Assembly (NCBI GenBank): GCA_009649675.1
Contig: WJPL01000001.1
Coordinates: 366,889-430,888, forward strand
Direction of reading: 5' to 3'
Origin: Alphaproteobacteria bacterium HT1-32
GTDB taxonomy: Bacteria; Pseudomonadota; Alphaproteobacteria; Rhodospirillales; HT1-32
DNA length: 64,000 bases
Every line of letters begins with the position of its first letter. Position 1 is the first letter of the stretch. Shown here one piece after another: positions 45,340 through 52,936 of this stretch. The notes under the pieces are model-generated. The model was not told the origin of the DNA. It worked only from the letters and a program-made list of their open reading frames with translations, and did no database searches. A program made the translations under genes and the position numbers.

Positions 45340-45957
45340 ATGTCAAATTTACCTTACGATCAGGCGATTGCCCGCGTGCTAGTAAAGCCGCTCATCAATA
45401 CGCCCATTCATCCCAACCATATCACGATCTTTTCGTTTCTTGTGGGCGTTGCCGGCTCGCTGCTGATGCTCTCCGGCGAATACAGCGATATGGGATGGGG
45501 GGCGACCATATTCATCTTCGCCCGCTTCCTTGATCATTTCGATGGGGAACTCGCCCGGGCCAGCGGCAAGAAAACCCGCCTCGGCTATTATCTCGACTAT
45601 TTCGTCGGCGGGTCACTGCACGCCATCTTTTTTGCCTGTATCGGTATCGGACTGCAATCAACCTGGCTGGGCGACTGGGCGCTGGCGCTGGGTGCCGCCG
45701 GTTTTGCGTCTTCGGTCATATCCATGTTTCTCAATCTGAAACTGGACGCCGCCATGGAACTGGAAGACGGTGCTACCGTCGGATATCCCGGCCTCTGGCG
45801 ATTTGAACTGGAAGATGGCATCTATCTGATCGCACCGATTGCCTGGTTTGGCTGGCTCGACTGGTTTTTCATTGCTGTCGGCATTGGTTCACTCGCCTAT
45901 CTGGTCTGGACCGCCTTCAGTCTGATTAATGTTATGGGCAAACGAAAACGAACGTGA
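45340..45957 (+). CDS. CDP-alcohol phosphatidyltransferase-family protein lacking the fourth motif Asp
   Basis: Membrane protein of 205 aa with about six helices. The CDP-alcohol transferase signature begins near residue 65 as DHFDGELAR, continues with eight residues, GYYLD, and then YFVG where the family has an aspartate: the fourth Asp, the proposed catalytic base, is Gly. The paralogue at 51285 keeps it. ATG at 45340 (MSNLPYDQAIAR) is favoured because NTPIHPNHITIFSF aligns with the paralogue's start. It is first of four genes joined by 1-4 nt overlaps. It could be a changed-activity or partner protein in phospholipid head-group transfer. Confidence 0.85.
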   Translation: MSNLPYDQAIARVLVKPLINTPIHPNHITIFSFLVGVAGSLLMLSGEYSDMGWGATIFIFARFLDHFDGELARASGKKTRLGYYLDYFVGGSLHAIFFACIGIGLQSTWLGDWALALGAAGFASSVISMFLNLKLDAAMELEDGATVGYPGLWRFELEDGIYLIAPIAWFGWLDWFFIAVGIGSLAYLVWTAFSLINVMGKRKRT

Positions 45958-46718
45958 TGACAACGAACATATCTTCCGCTGATGATCTCGACCGGGTTCA
46001 TGAAATCAGCTTTGATGCCGATGCACTCTGGTCCTATATCCTGACCCGTATCCGGGCGATTGCGGCCATTGACCGCACTCCCCTGCTGACCGGCTTCCCG
46101 GACTGGGCCCTGCTTCGCGCCTTCAGTGACATTGATCCGGGTGAAACCGGCCTGCTGGCGATCATTCAGGACAACCCGGAACAACAGACCGGCCTTTCCC
46201 TGAATGCCGCCACAATCAGTCATGTCTGGTTTACCGCCGGCACAGATGAACTGAATGCAGCCATCACTGCGTTCAGCCAGACCACAGGACACGGCCTGAT
46301 CTTCCGGTCCGATGATCTTCAGCCTGCAGATCTGTCCGTCCGCCCCGCTTTTGCGTCTGTCTGGGAAGCGAAAGAAGGCGGCGTCATCGGCATTGCCGCA
46401 ACACCCGCCCTCATGGCGAAAGCCACAAGTCTGCGACAAGCCTGCATCGCATCCGGGCTGCAGCCTGCCGTCATCCGGATAGGGCGGATGTTCCCGCACC
46501 CGGCAGATGAACTGGAGGGGCTGCTGGCCGGATATGATGCCCTTGCCATCCTGGACCAGCCCGGCGGCGCGCTGGCGCAGGGACTGACGGGCTGGCGACT
46601 GGCCTCTTCCCTGTCCCTGCCGACAACAATACTCTCCCCAAACCTCTCCGATGATGCCATGATCGAAGCCCTGTTCGCGACAGCGGTACGTGGCGGCCGC
46701 TTCGAGGACCCGAGATGA
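45957..46718 (+). CDS. Degenerate transketolase-like (Pyr/C-domain) protein, unknown function
   Basis: Protein of 253 aa, not firmly recognised. The C-terminal half (GGVIGIAATPALMAKATSLRQ, LQPAVIRIGRMFPHP, YDALAILDQPGGALAQGL) has the strand-helix rhythm and spacing of the transketolase C-terminal domain. A preceding segment (ISHVWFTAGTDELNAAITAF) resembles the end of a transketolase Pyr domain. No thiamine-diphosphate motif is present. The start ATG overlaps the preceding stop (TGATG); a GTG three bases earlier is an alternative. Its stop overlaps the dehydrogenase start, so all are co-translated. Possibly a structural or regulatory remnant of an E1-beta-type subunit. Confidence 0.6.
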   Translation: MTTNISSADDLDRVHEISFDADALWSYILTRIRAIAAIDRTPLLTGFPDWALLRAFSDIDPGETGLLAIIQDNPEQQTGLSLNAATISHVWFTAGTDELNAAITAFSQTTGHGLIFRSDDLQPADLSVRPAFASVWEAKEGGVIGIAATPALMAKATSLRQACIASGLQPAVIRIGRMFPHPADELEGLLAGYDALAILDQPGGALAQGLTGWRLASSLSLPTTILSPNLSDDAMIEALFATAVRGGRFEDPR

Positions 46719-47644
46719 GAAAACACCGTATCAAGGCAGCACCGAATGCGTTCTGCCAGAATGACATTCTCCGGTCCGAACTGATCACCCGGTTTCCGGA
46801 AACAGTTTTCAATGACACGGGAACCCGTCTGGCCGGCCAGACCCTGATCGATTTTCTTCAGGACACGGATGGTGCCATCATCGGGCTGGAACAGATCGAC
46901 AGTACAATCCTGAAAGCCTGTCCTGATTTGAAGATCATCGCCAAATTCGGCGTCGGCCTGAACAATATCGATCAGAACGCACTGGCCGATCACGGCGTGA
47001 AACTCGGCTGGAAGTCCGGTGTCAATCGCCGGTCTGTCTCTGAAATGACACTGGGCTTCATGCTGGGCCTGACCCATAACCTGTTCCGCTCTGACCGCCA
47101 GCTGCGCAGCGGTGTGTGGCTTCGCGATGGCGGTCGGCAACTTTCACAATGCACCGTGGGCATTGTCGGCTTCGGCCATATCGGACGGGATGTTGCTGCC
47201 CTGCTGAAACCGCTGGGCTGCCGGATACTGGTCAGTGAAATCCTGCCTGTTGCCGATGCCATCCGGACTGCCGGGTGCGAGCCGGTCACATTTGATGAAC
47301 TGATCGCGAAAAGTGATATTGTCACGATCCACACACCACTGACCCGCAAGACAGAGGGCATGATGTGCAAACCCGTTTTCCGTGCCATGAAGGACAATGC
47401 GATCCTGATCAATACGGCCCGCGGTGAAATTGTTGTCGAAAAGGATCTGAAGCAGGCACTCCGGGAACGCTGGATCGGCGGCGCGGCGCTGGATGTCTAC
47501 AATACCGAACCCGTTACCGACACAGAACTTCTGGCATTTGAGAACATGGCCTTCACACCGCATATCGGCGGTAATACCATCGAGGCCGTAACCGCGATGG
47601 GACAAAGCGCGATCTCGCATCTCCACGATTATTTCAGCGACTGA
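46715..47644 (+). CDS. D-2-hydroxyacid dehydrogenase, phosphoglycerate dehydrogenase-like
   Basis: NAD-dependent dehydrogenase of 309 aa. Rossmann motif GIVGFGHIGRDVAALL lies near residue 150; the catalytic triad is visible as NTARGEIV (Arg), DVYNTEP (Glu) and FTPHIGGNT (His). There is no C-terminal ACT domain, so it resembles short PGDH-type enzymes that act on 3-phosphoglycerate or other 2-hydroxy/2-oxo acids. It is third in the operon with the CDP-alcohol transferase-like, transketolase-like and cyclase genes (ATGA and TGATG overlaps), which argues for a dedicated pathway role instead of serine synthesis. Confidence 0.87.
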   Translation: MRKHRIKAAPNAFCQNDILRSELITRFPETVFNDTGTRLAGQTLIDFLQDTDGAIIGLEQIDSTILKACPDLKIIAKFGVGLNNIDQNALADHGVKLGWKSGVNRRSVSEMTLGFMLGLTHNLFRSDRQLRSGVWLRDGGRQLSQCTVGIVGFGHIGRDVAALLKPLGCRILVSEILPVADAIRTAGCEPVTFDELIAKSDIVTIHTPLTRKTEGMMCKPVFRAMKDNAILINTARGEIVVEKDLKQALRERWIGGAALDVYNTEPVTDTELLAFENMAFTPHIGGNTIEAVTAMGQSAISHLHDYFSD

Positions 47645-49491
47645 TGCGGCCTCGCCACACCTGGCCTATTTCACGGGTTCTGGCGATCGCATTTTGCCTG
47701 CTGATCATTCTGTCGGTCGGCGGCATGACAGCTTTCAGCCTGAGCACCCTGCAACAGGCAACGCAGGACCAGATTTCCAAGCGGGCGTCTCAGGATATCG
47801 AGGCCACGGTTGAGCGTTTGCGCGACCAGTTACAGCCTGCCCGAAATCAGGTCGAACGCATCGCAAAACTGCTGTCGGACAAACGCCTCTATCCGGACGA
47901 AAAATCGCAACTGACCGACGTTCTGCAGGGTGCTCTGGTCGCAACGCCGCATATCAATGCGGTGCTGGTTGTCGAGCCGGATTTCCGGGCCCTGATTGCG
48001 TTACAGGAGCAACCGAGTGACGCCAGCGTGATCTTCAGCAATGAAGAGAACAATCCGGTTATCCGGCGGGCCATGACACAAGCCAGAACCTCTGACGAAG
48101 CCTTCTGGGGGACACCGATTTATGTCCCTGAAGTTGGCACACTGATCAACGTGGTAAAGGCCTTCAGGATCGACGGTGAATTTGCGGGTTTCGTGGCCTC
48201 CACCGTAAAGGTTACGGAGCTGTCTGCGCAGATGGCGAACAGAAGGTCCGAAATAACGACAGGCACCTTCATCCTGTGGAACAGTGACCGGATGCTTGCC
48301 CATGCAAAAATGACGGATCCGCATGGTTTTGGCATCAGCCAGGACAAACCACTGCCCCTTGTTGCAGATGTTGGAGACCCGGTTGTCACGGCTTTCGTCG
48401 GCAATCAGTTCATGGTGACTGATCTGTTCAGTCCTGAAACCTACCCCAATCTGAAAGTGATCGAGCTTCCCGGCAGGGACTGGCCCTATATCATTGCCTA
48501 TCGGGATATTCAGGAATTTGGCCAGCCGGTCTGGACTGTCGGTGTTTATGTCAACGGCGAGGCCTTCAACGCTGAACGCTGGTTGCTGACAACTGTCGGA
48601 CTGGCAGGCGGCGGTGTACTGATACTGGGCATCATTGCCGCATTATGGCTCGGGATGCGCATATCACGTCCCGTACAACTGCTGGCGGAAACCGCCGAGC
48701 AGATCGCCGTGCAGGATCCGGAACATATCGAACCGATGAGACCCAGCCGGATCCGCGAACTCGATCAGGCCAGCGATGCCTTCAACCGGATGATTGCCGG
48801 TCTGAAAGACCGGGCCTTTTTGCGGGCGACCTTTGGCAAGTATGTTCCGGAAAGTGTCGCCAGTCAGATTCTTGAAAACCGGACTTTCGTGCAGGAACCC
48901 CGGTTACGAAACGCAACGGTGATGTTTACCGACATCGCCGGTTTCACAACCTTGTGCGAAAATCTCACTCCGGCACAGACCATTGAGGTGCTGAACGATT
49001 ATTTCTCTGCCGTTGTCGAGCCCATCGAAGCCAACGGAGGTGTGATCCAGCAGTATCAGGGCGATGCCATGCTGGCGACATTCAATATCCCGACGGATCG
49101 TCCGGGGCATGCAGATGATGCCGTGAAGGCCGCAATCCGGATTGAACAGATTCTGTCTGAACGGACATTCGGCCCCGGCATCCCCATCAAGACACGTATC
49201 GGTATCAATACCGGAGATATCGTTGGTGGCACCGTCGGTGCCGGCGGGCGGCTGGGCTATACCGTGCATGGCGACCCGGTGAATATTGCAGCCCGGCTGG
49301 AAGTCATGAACAAGGATCTCGGAACCCTGGTCCTGATTTCAGATGCCACCCGGCGCCAGATAACAATTCCCGTCGAATTCGAGATGATGGGTGAGCTCGG
49401 CATTCGCGGAAAACAGCATACCGTTACCGTTTATTCGATCTTAAAACATCAGCTGTCGCACCAGCAGGAAACTGCCGGCGACGACCAGTGA
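47644..49491 (+). CDS. Membrane-receptor class III adenylate/guanylate cyclase
   Basis: Protein of 615 aa: N-terminal helix (about 10-32), periplasmic Cache-like sensor (about 35-310), second helix (VGLAGGGVLILGIIAALWLGM), HAMP linker (about 345-395) and a C-terminal cyclase domain. Metal-binding aspartates lie in MFTDIAGFTTL near residue 424 and YQGDAMLATF. The transition-state pair is present in VNIAARLE. It should make cAMP or cGMP in response to a periplasmic signal. The start shares one base with the preceding dehydrogenase stop. Its last 51 nt overlap the convergent TauE/SafE gene. Confidence 0.92.
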   Translation: MRPRHTWPISRVLAIAFCLLIILSVGGMTAFSLSTLQQATQDQISKRASQDIEATVERLRDQLQPARNQVERIAKLLSDKRLYPDEKSQLTDVLQGALVATPHINAVLVVEPDFRALIALQEQPSDASVIFSNEENNPVIRRAMTQARTSDEAFWGTPIYVPEVGTLINVVKAFRIDGEFAGFVASTVKVTELSAQMANRRSEITTGTFILWNSDRMLAHAKMTDPHGFGISQDKPLPLVADVGDPVVTAFVGNQFMVTDLFSPETYPNLKVIELPGRDWPYIIAYRDIQEFGQPVWTVGVYVNGEAFNAERWLLTTVGLAGGGVLILGIIAALWLGMRISRPVQLLAETAEQIAVQDPEHIEPMRPSRIRELDQASDAFNRMIAGLKDRAFLRATFGKYVPESVASQILENRTFVQEPRLRNATVMFTDIAGFTTLCENLTPAQTIEVLNDYFSAVVEPIEANGGVIQQYQGDAMLATFNIPTDRPGHADDAVKAAIRIEQILSERTFGPGIPIKTRIGINTGDIVGGTVGAGGRLGYTVHGDPVNIAARLEVMNKDLGTLVLISDATRRQITIPVEFEMMGELGIRGKQHTVTVYSILKHQLSHQQETAGDDQ

Positions 49492-50202
49492 ACCGGCAAG
49501 TATCAGGCGCAGGACGGACGGGTCCCGCCCGGTGATCAGTGCCGCGCCAAGGCGCAGCCCCGCAGCCATCGCAACCGCCAGAATGATCGTCACCGGCCAG
49601 ATGATCCTGTCTTCTGACAGATGTGCCACAATGGCACTGCCGGATATCGGAATCTGAATGATCTGTGAGACCGCAACGATGGCCAGCGCTGGCTGACCGA
49701 TCGCCACCAGCAACGGCACCATTGTCACCGGGCCGCCGGTACCGGACAGACCGGACACCACACCAACAATCAGCCCGATAAGCGTAAAGGCGGCGGCTCC
49801 CGGCTGCCATCCCCGGAACAGAGGCGCTGATTTGCGAAAACTGTTGAGACCGGTCACCACCATCAGCACCGCGATGCCGATCGCGACAATTTCGGGACGG
49901 ATCGCAGCAACGGCAACTGACCCCGCCCAGGCGCCGGGCGCGGCTCCCAGCGAAAGCCAGCCCGCCATTCGCCAGTCCATCGCACCCTGCCGGGTATAAA
50001 TGACCGTCCCCGCCAGCCCGACAAAAATGAAGGCGGCGATGCTGGTTGCAATGGCAACAATCACCGGAAAGCCCGCGACGGAAATCAGGTAGGGGGCCAG
50101 AACCACACCGCCAATGCCGGTTGCCCCGATCGCAATGCCGACAGCAACGGCAAAGGCCGCCAGCCAGACGTAATCCAACGCCGTCCATTCAATTCCTGTC
50201 AT
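49441..50202 (-). CDS. TauE/SafE-family anion permease
   Basis: Integral membrane protein of 253 aa with about eight helices in two repeats: GIAIGATGIGGVVLAPYLI and GVVSGLSGTGGPVTMVPLLV, the paired family motif. Members export sulfite, sulfoacetate or related anions; the substrate here is unknown. ATG at 50202 (MTGIEWTALDYVW) was preferred to the one at 50220 because of better spacing to the first helix. Its 3' end overlaps the cyclase gene on the opposite strand. Confidence 0.87.
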   Translation of the reverse strand: MTGIEWTALDYVWLAAFAVAVGIAIGATGIGGVVLAPYLISVAGFPVIVAIATSIAAFIFVGLAGTVIYTRQGAMDWRMAGWLSLGAAPGAWAGSVAVAAIRPEIVAIGIAVLMVVTGLNSFRKSAPLFRGWQPGAAAFTLIGLIVGVVSGLSGTGGPVTMVPLLVAIGQPALAIVAVSQIIQIPISGSAIVAHLSEDRIIWPVTIILAVAMAAGLRLGAALITGRDPSVLRLILAGSLVVAGSFLLVRQLMF

Positions 50203-50298
50203 CGTACCCTTGCTGTCCAAGCTTTAATCGGCATATTCCCGGTACCCTGCGGTTCATTGCACCGCGCCCGCTGAGGAGCCGATCATCGTGATCCGACC

Positions 50299-51288
50299 AT
50301 GACCATTCTGGTAACAGGCGCAACCGGATTTGTCGGTGCCGCTGTCGCGCGGGCGCTGATCGCCGACGGCAATGATCTGCGGCTGATTGCCCGCACCGGT
50401 TCCGACCGGCGAAATCTGGACGGGTTGCAGGCAGAAATTGTCGAAGCCGACCTCACCGATTCACGCAGCCTCAGGGCCGCGGTGAAAGGTTGTCAGGCGG
50501 TTTTCCACGTCGCTGCGGATTACCGGCTCTGGGCACCGGACCCGCGCCCCATGTTCACCGCCAATGTGGACGGCACGGTCAATTTGTTCCGGGCCAGCGC
50601 CGAAGCAGGCGTCGACCGCATGGTCTACACCTCCAGCGTCGCTGTTCTGGGCCTGCACAAATCGGCAGAGCCATCTGACGAAAATACGGCATCAACCCGC
50701 GCCGACATGATCGGCCCTTACAAGCAGTCAAAGTTTGATGCGGAAAAAGCAGTTGATGAACTGGTGGAACGGGACGGGATGAACATTGTCATCGTCAATC
50801 CATCAACCCCCATCGGCCCCCGGGATGTAAAGCCGACCCCGACCGGACGGATGATCGTCGAGGCGGCTGCCGGACGAATGCCGGCTTTTGTCGATACCGG
50901 CCTGAATATCGTGCATGTGGATGATGTTGCCGCCGGTCACCTGCTGGCCTGGAAAAACGGCCGCGCCGGACGACGCTATATTCTCGGCGGTGATAATCTC
51001 AGTCTTGCAGAAATTCTTGGCATCGTCGCACGGCAGCAGGGCCGGAAACCGCCAACGGTAAGCCTGCCGCATAACCTCATCCTGCCTTTCGCCTGGTGCG
51101 CCGAGCAGATTGCACGACTGACGGGTAAAGAACCCTTTGCAACCGTCGACGGCCTCAACATGGCTAAAAAGAAAATGTGGTTTACCAGTGCCAGAGCTGA
51201 AGCCGAACTGGGTTACACCCATCGCCCCGCCCCCGACGCGATCCATGATGCCATCATCTGGTTCCAGCAAAACGGATATCTGACATGA
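50299..51288 (+). CDS. hpnA: Hopanoid-associated sugar epimerase HpnA-like (SDR)
   Basis: NAD(P)-binding short-chain dehydrogenase of 329 aa. The nucleotide motif is VTGATGFVGAAVARAL at the N-terminus; the catalytic serine/tyrosine/lysine follow as YTSSVAVLG and GPYKQSKFDAEK. The blocks ADYRLWAPDP, VNPSTPIGPRDVKPTPTG and GLNIVHVDDVAAGHLLAW match the HpnA family, found in hopanoid gene clusters. Its stop overlaps the next CDP-alcohol transferase gene by 4 nt. The substrate of HpnA has not been settled. Confidence 0.88.
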   Translation: MTILVTGATGFVGAAVARALIADGNDLRLIARTGSDRRNLDGLQAEIVEADLTDSRSLRAAVKGCQAVFHVAADYRLWAPDPRPMFTANVDGTVNLFRASAEAGVDRMVYTSSVAVLGLHKSAEPSDENTASTRADMIGPYKQSKFDAEKAVDELVERDGMNIVIVNPSTPIGPRDVKPTPTGRMIVEAAAGRMPAFVDTGLNIVHVDDVAAGHLLAWKNGRAGRRYILGGDNLSLAEILGIVARQQGRKPPTVSLPHNLILPFAWCAEQIARLTGKEPFATVDGLNMAKKKMWFTSARAEAELGYTHRPAPDAIHDAIIWFQQNGYLT

Positions 51289-51881
51289 GCCATAATACCT
51301 ATATCCATCGCGCCGTGCGCGGTCTGGTGCGCCCGCTGGTCAACACACCGGTGACCCCGAATCAGATCACCACACTTCGTCTGGCTGCGGGTATCGGGGC
51401 GACGGTCCTGTTCGCAACCGGCGAGACGGCAAACTGGACCTGGGGAGGCTGGTTATTCATCCTCTCCATGGTTCTCGACCGGGCTGATGGCGAACTGGCC
51501 CGCCAGTCCGGCAAGAAATCCCCGTTCGGACACAAATATGATCTGTTCAGCGATGCCTTCTGCAATGCCCTCGCTTTCATCGGCCTTGGGGTCGGTCTGC
51601 GGGCCGGGTCATACGGCGAATGGTCAATCGTCATGGGTACAGCCGCCGGGCTGGCCGTTGCCTTCATTTTCTGGCTCGTCACCCGGATGGAAGCCATCGA
51701 AGGCGAACGTGCAGGGGAAGTAACCGGCTTCAAGGGGATCGACCCGGATGACGGCATGTTTGCGGTGCCTGTCCTGATCCTTCTCGGGTTTCAGGACATC
51801 CTGCTGCTGCTGGCAGTTGTTGGCGCACCAACCTTCGCCCTGGTTCTCGCGCTCAAGTTCCGGCGTGCATTTCGCAAATAA
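51285..51881 (+). CDS. CDP-alcohol phosphatidyltransferase-family enzyme (canonical motif)
   Basis: Membrane enzyme of 198 aa with about six helices. The complete signature DG-AR-G-D-D is visible near residues 64-90: DRADGELAR, eight residues, G, then D and D in HKYDLFSD. Enzymes of this family join a CDP-activated alcohol or diacylglycerol to an acceptor alcohol (phosphatidylglycerol phosphate, phosphatidylinositol, phosphatidylcholine synthases). It is translationally coupled to hpnA and is a paralogue of the gene at 45340, which shares the VRPLVNTP/VKPLINTP start. The acceptor is unknown. Confidence 0.9.
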   Translation: MSHNTYIHRAVRGLVRPLVNTPVTPNQITTLRLAAGIGATVLFATGETANWTWGGWLFILSMVLDRADGELARQSGKKSPFGHKYDLFSDAFCNALAFIGLGVGLRAGSYGEWSIVMGTAAGLAVAFIFWLVTRMEAIEGERAGEVTGFKGIDPDDGMFAVPVLILLGFQDILLLLAVVGAPTFALVLALKFRRAFRK

Positions 51882-52032
51882 TTCGCAGAATGCAATTTGT
51901 CTGGTCAAAAGACTTTTGCATTTTGCGAGCGATTCTTTGATGCATATTTCACACTGTCGACAATAGACAAGAAAACCCAAATAAATTCATAAAATTCAAC
52001 GACTTAAAATTTACGACTGAATTCTGTAATTC

Positions 52033-52048
52033 TGGCATGACACCTGCA
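52033..52048 (+). promoter_or_regulatory. Sigma-54-type promoter (-24/-12)
   Basis: TGGCATGACACCTGCA fits the sigma-54 consensus TGGCAC-N5-TTGCA with the invariant GG and GC exactly 10 bp apart. It sits in the gap after the second CDP-alcohol transferase gene, preceded by an AT-rich tract suitable for an activator. The expected start site is about base 52059. Confidence 0.6.
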
Positions 52049-52058
52049 CTCACAAGAA

Positions 52059-52181
52059 CAGATCGACGGCTGGTGCGCCTGCCCTACCCCTCTAGTGCTG
52101 GTCGTTGATCTCGGGATACGGCGTGACTAGTCGCTGACCGAGGTTGAGGCCTGGTGAATTCGTTCACCAGGCCTTTTCTTT
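52059..52181 (+). ncRNA. Candidate small RNA of about 120 nt
   Basis: Between the sigma-54-type promoter and a strong intrinsic terminator lies a stretch with no credible ORF. The body has a C-rich segment (cctgcccta, cccctct) and repeated ctagt/gactagtc elements able to pair. The region 51882-52218 is otherwise gene-free. An independent sRNA explains promoter plus terminator better than a read-through terminator for the gene ending at 51881, which is over 250 nt away. No known RNA family was recognised. Confidence 0.5.
52148..52181 (+). terminator. Intrinsic terminator with UUCG tetraloop
   Basis: Perfect 11-bp stem ggcctggtgaa / ttcaccaggcc closed by ttcg and followed by ttttcttt. It is the best intrinsic terminator in the window. 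It ends the candidate small RNA on the plus strand. Confidence 0.92.
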
Positions 52182-52218
52182 ACCAGCTTTCAGGGTGCCA
52201 GAGTCCGGCCCGGTGTCA

Positions 52219-52878
52219 TCAGTCGAATTTGATCAGGCCCTGCAGGTCCGCCAGATTTTCCAGCACATGAAAACAGTCTTCAATCAGGTCTTCCGGCAGG
52301 TGGGCAATATCCGGAATCGCGACGACGGACAGGCCCGCCGCCACGGCAGAACGAACCCCGTTCGCAGAATCTTCGATTGCGAGACACCGCTCCGGCACAC
52401 CGCCTATCCTGCTGACCGCCGTCAGATAGGGTTCCGGATGCGGTTTTGTTGAGCGTACATCTTCCTGTGTGACAATGGTTCTGAACGCACTGACCAGCCC
52501 ATGTGGTGCAAGGTGACGGTCAATGGAGATCCGCCGTGACGAAGTTGCAATCGCCAGCGGCAAGCCTGCTGTGGCAAAGACTTCAATCAGGTCGCCCACA
52601 CCCGGTTTCAATGGAACCCCGGCTTTCAGACGTTCCTCCACCGCTTCCCGGCTGACCCGGTCGAATTCGGCAGGGTCAAAATCAGGTCCGAAAAAAACCG
52701 CCGCTTTTTCGATCGCTGCCGGAAAGCTCAGACCGAGCAGGCTACGAAAAAACTCGGCATCAGAGCGCAGGCTGAGAGCCTCGGCAGCATCCATCCAGAC
52801 CGCATGATAGATTCGTTCGGAATCCAGAATCGTGCCATCAAGGTCGAAGACAACACCGTCATAATCATCCAGGCGCAT
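52219..52878 (-). CDS. HAD-superfamily hydrolase (phosphoglycolate phosphatase/beta-PGM-like)
   Basis: Phosphatase of 219 aa. HAD motif I VFDLDGTILDSE near residue 10, motif II ATSSRR, motif III lysine in RSTKPHPEPY and motif IV IEDSANGVRSA are all present; the four-helix cap between motifs I and II marks subfamily IA. Substrates of such enzymes include phosphoglycolate and sugar phosphates; none can be picked here. ATG at 52878 (MRLDDYDGVVFDLDG) was used; the longer frame is non-coding. It lies 58 nt downstream of the NicO-like gene on the same strand. Confidence 0.87.
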   Translation of the reverse strand: MRLDDYDGVVFDLDGTILDSERIYHAVWMDAAEALSLRSDAEFFRSLLGLSFPAAIEKAAVFFGPDFDPAEFDRVSREAVEERLKAGVPLKPGVGDLIEVFATAGLPLAIATSSRRISIDRHLAPHGLVSAFRTIVTQEDVRSTKPHPEPYLTAVSRIGGVPERCLAIEDSANGVRSAVAAGLSVVAIPDIAHLPEDLIEDCFHVLENLADLQGLIKFD

Positions 52879-52936
52879 CAATCTGCTTTCCGGCTGCGAA
52901 GAGGATGCCGGGTGATAACCGCTGTCATCCCCTGCT

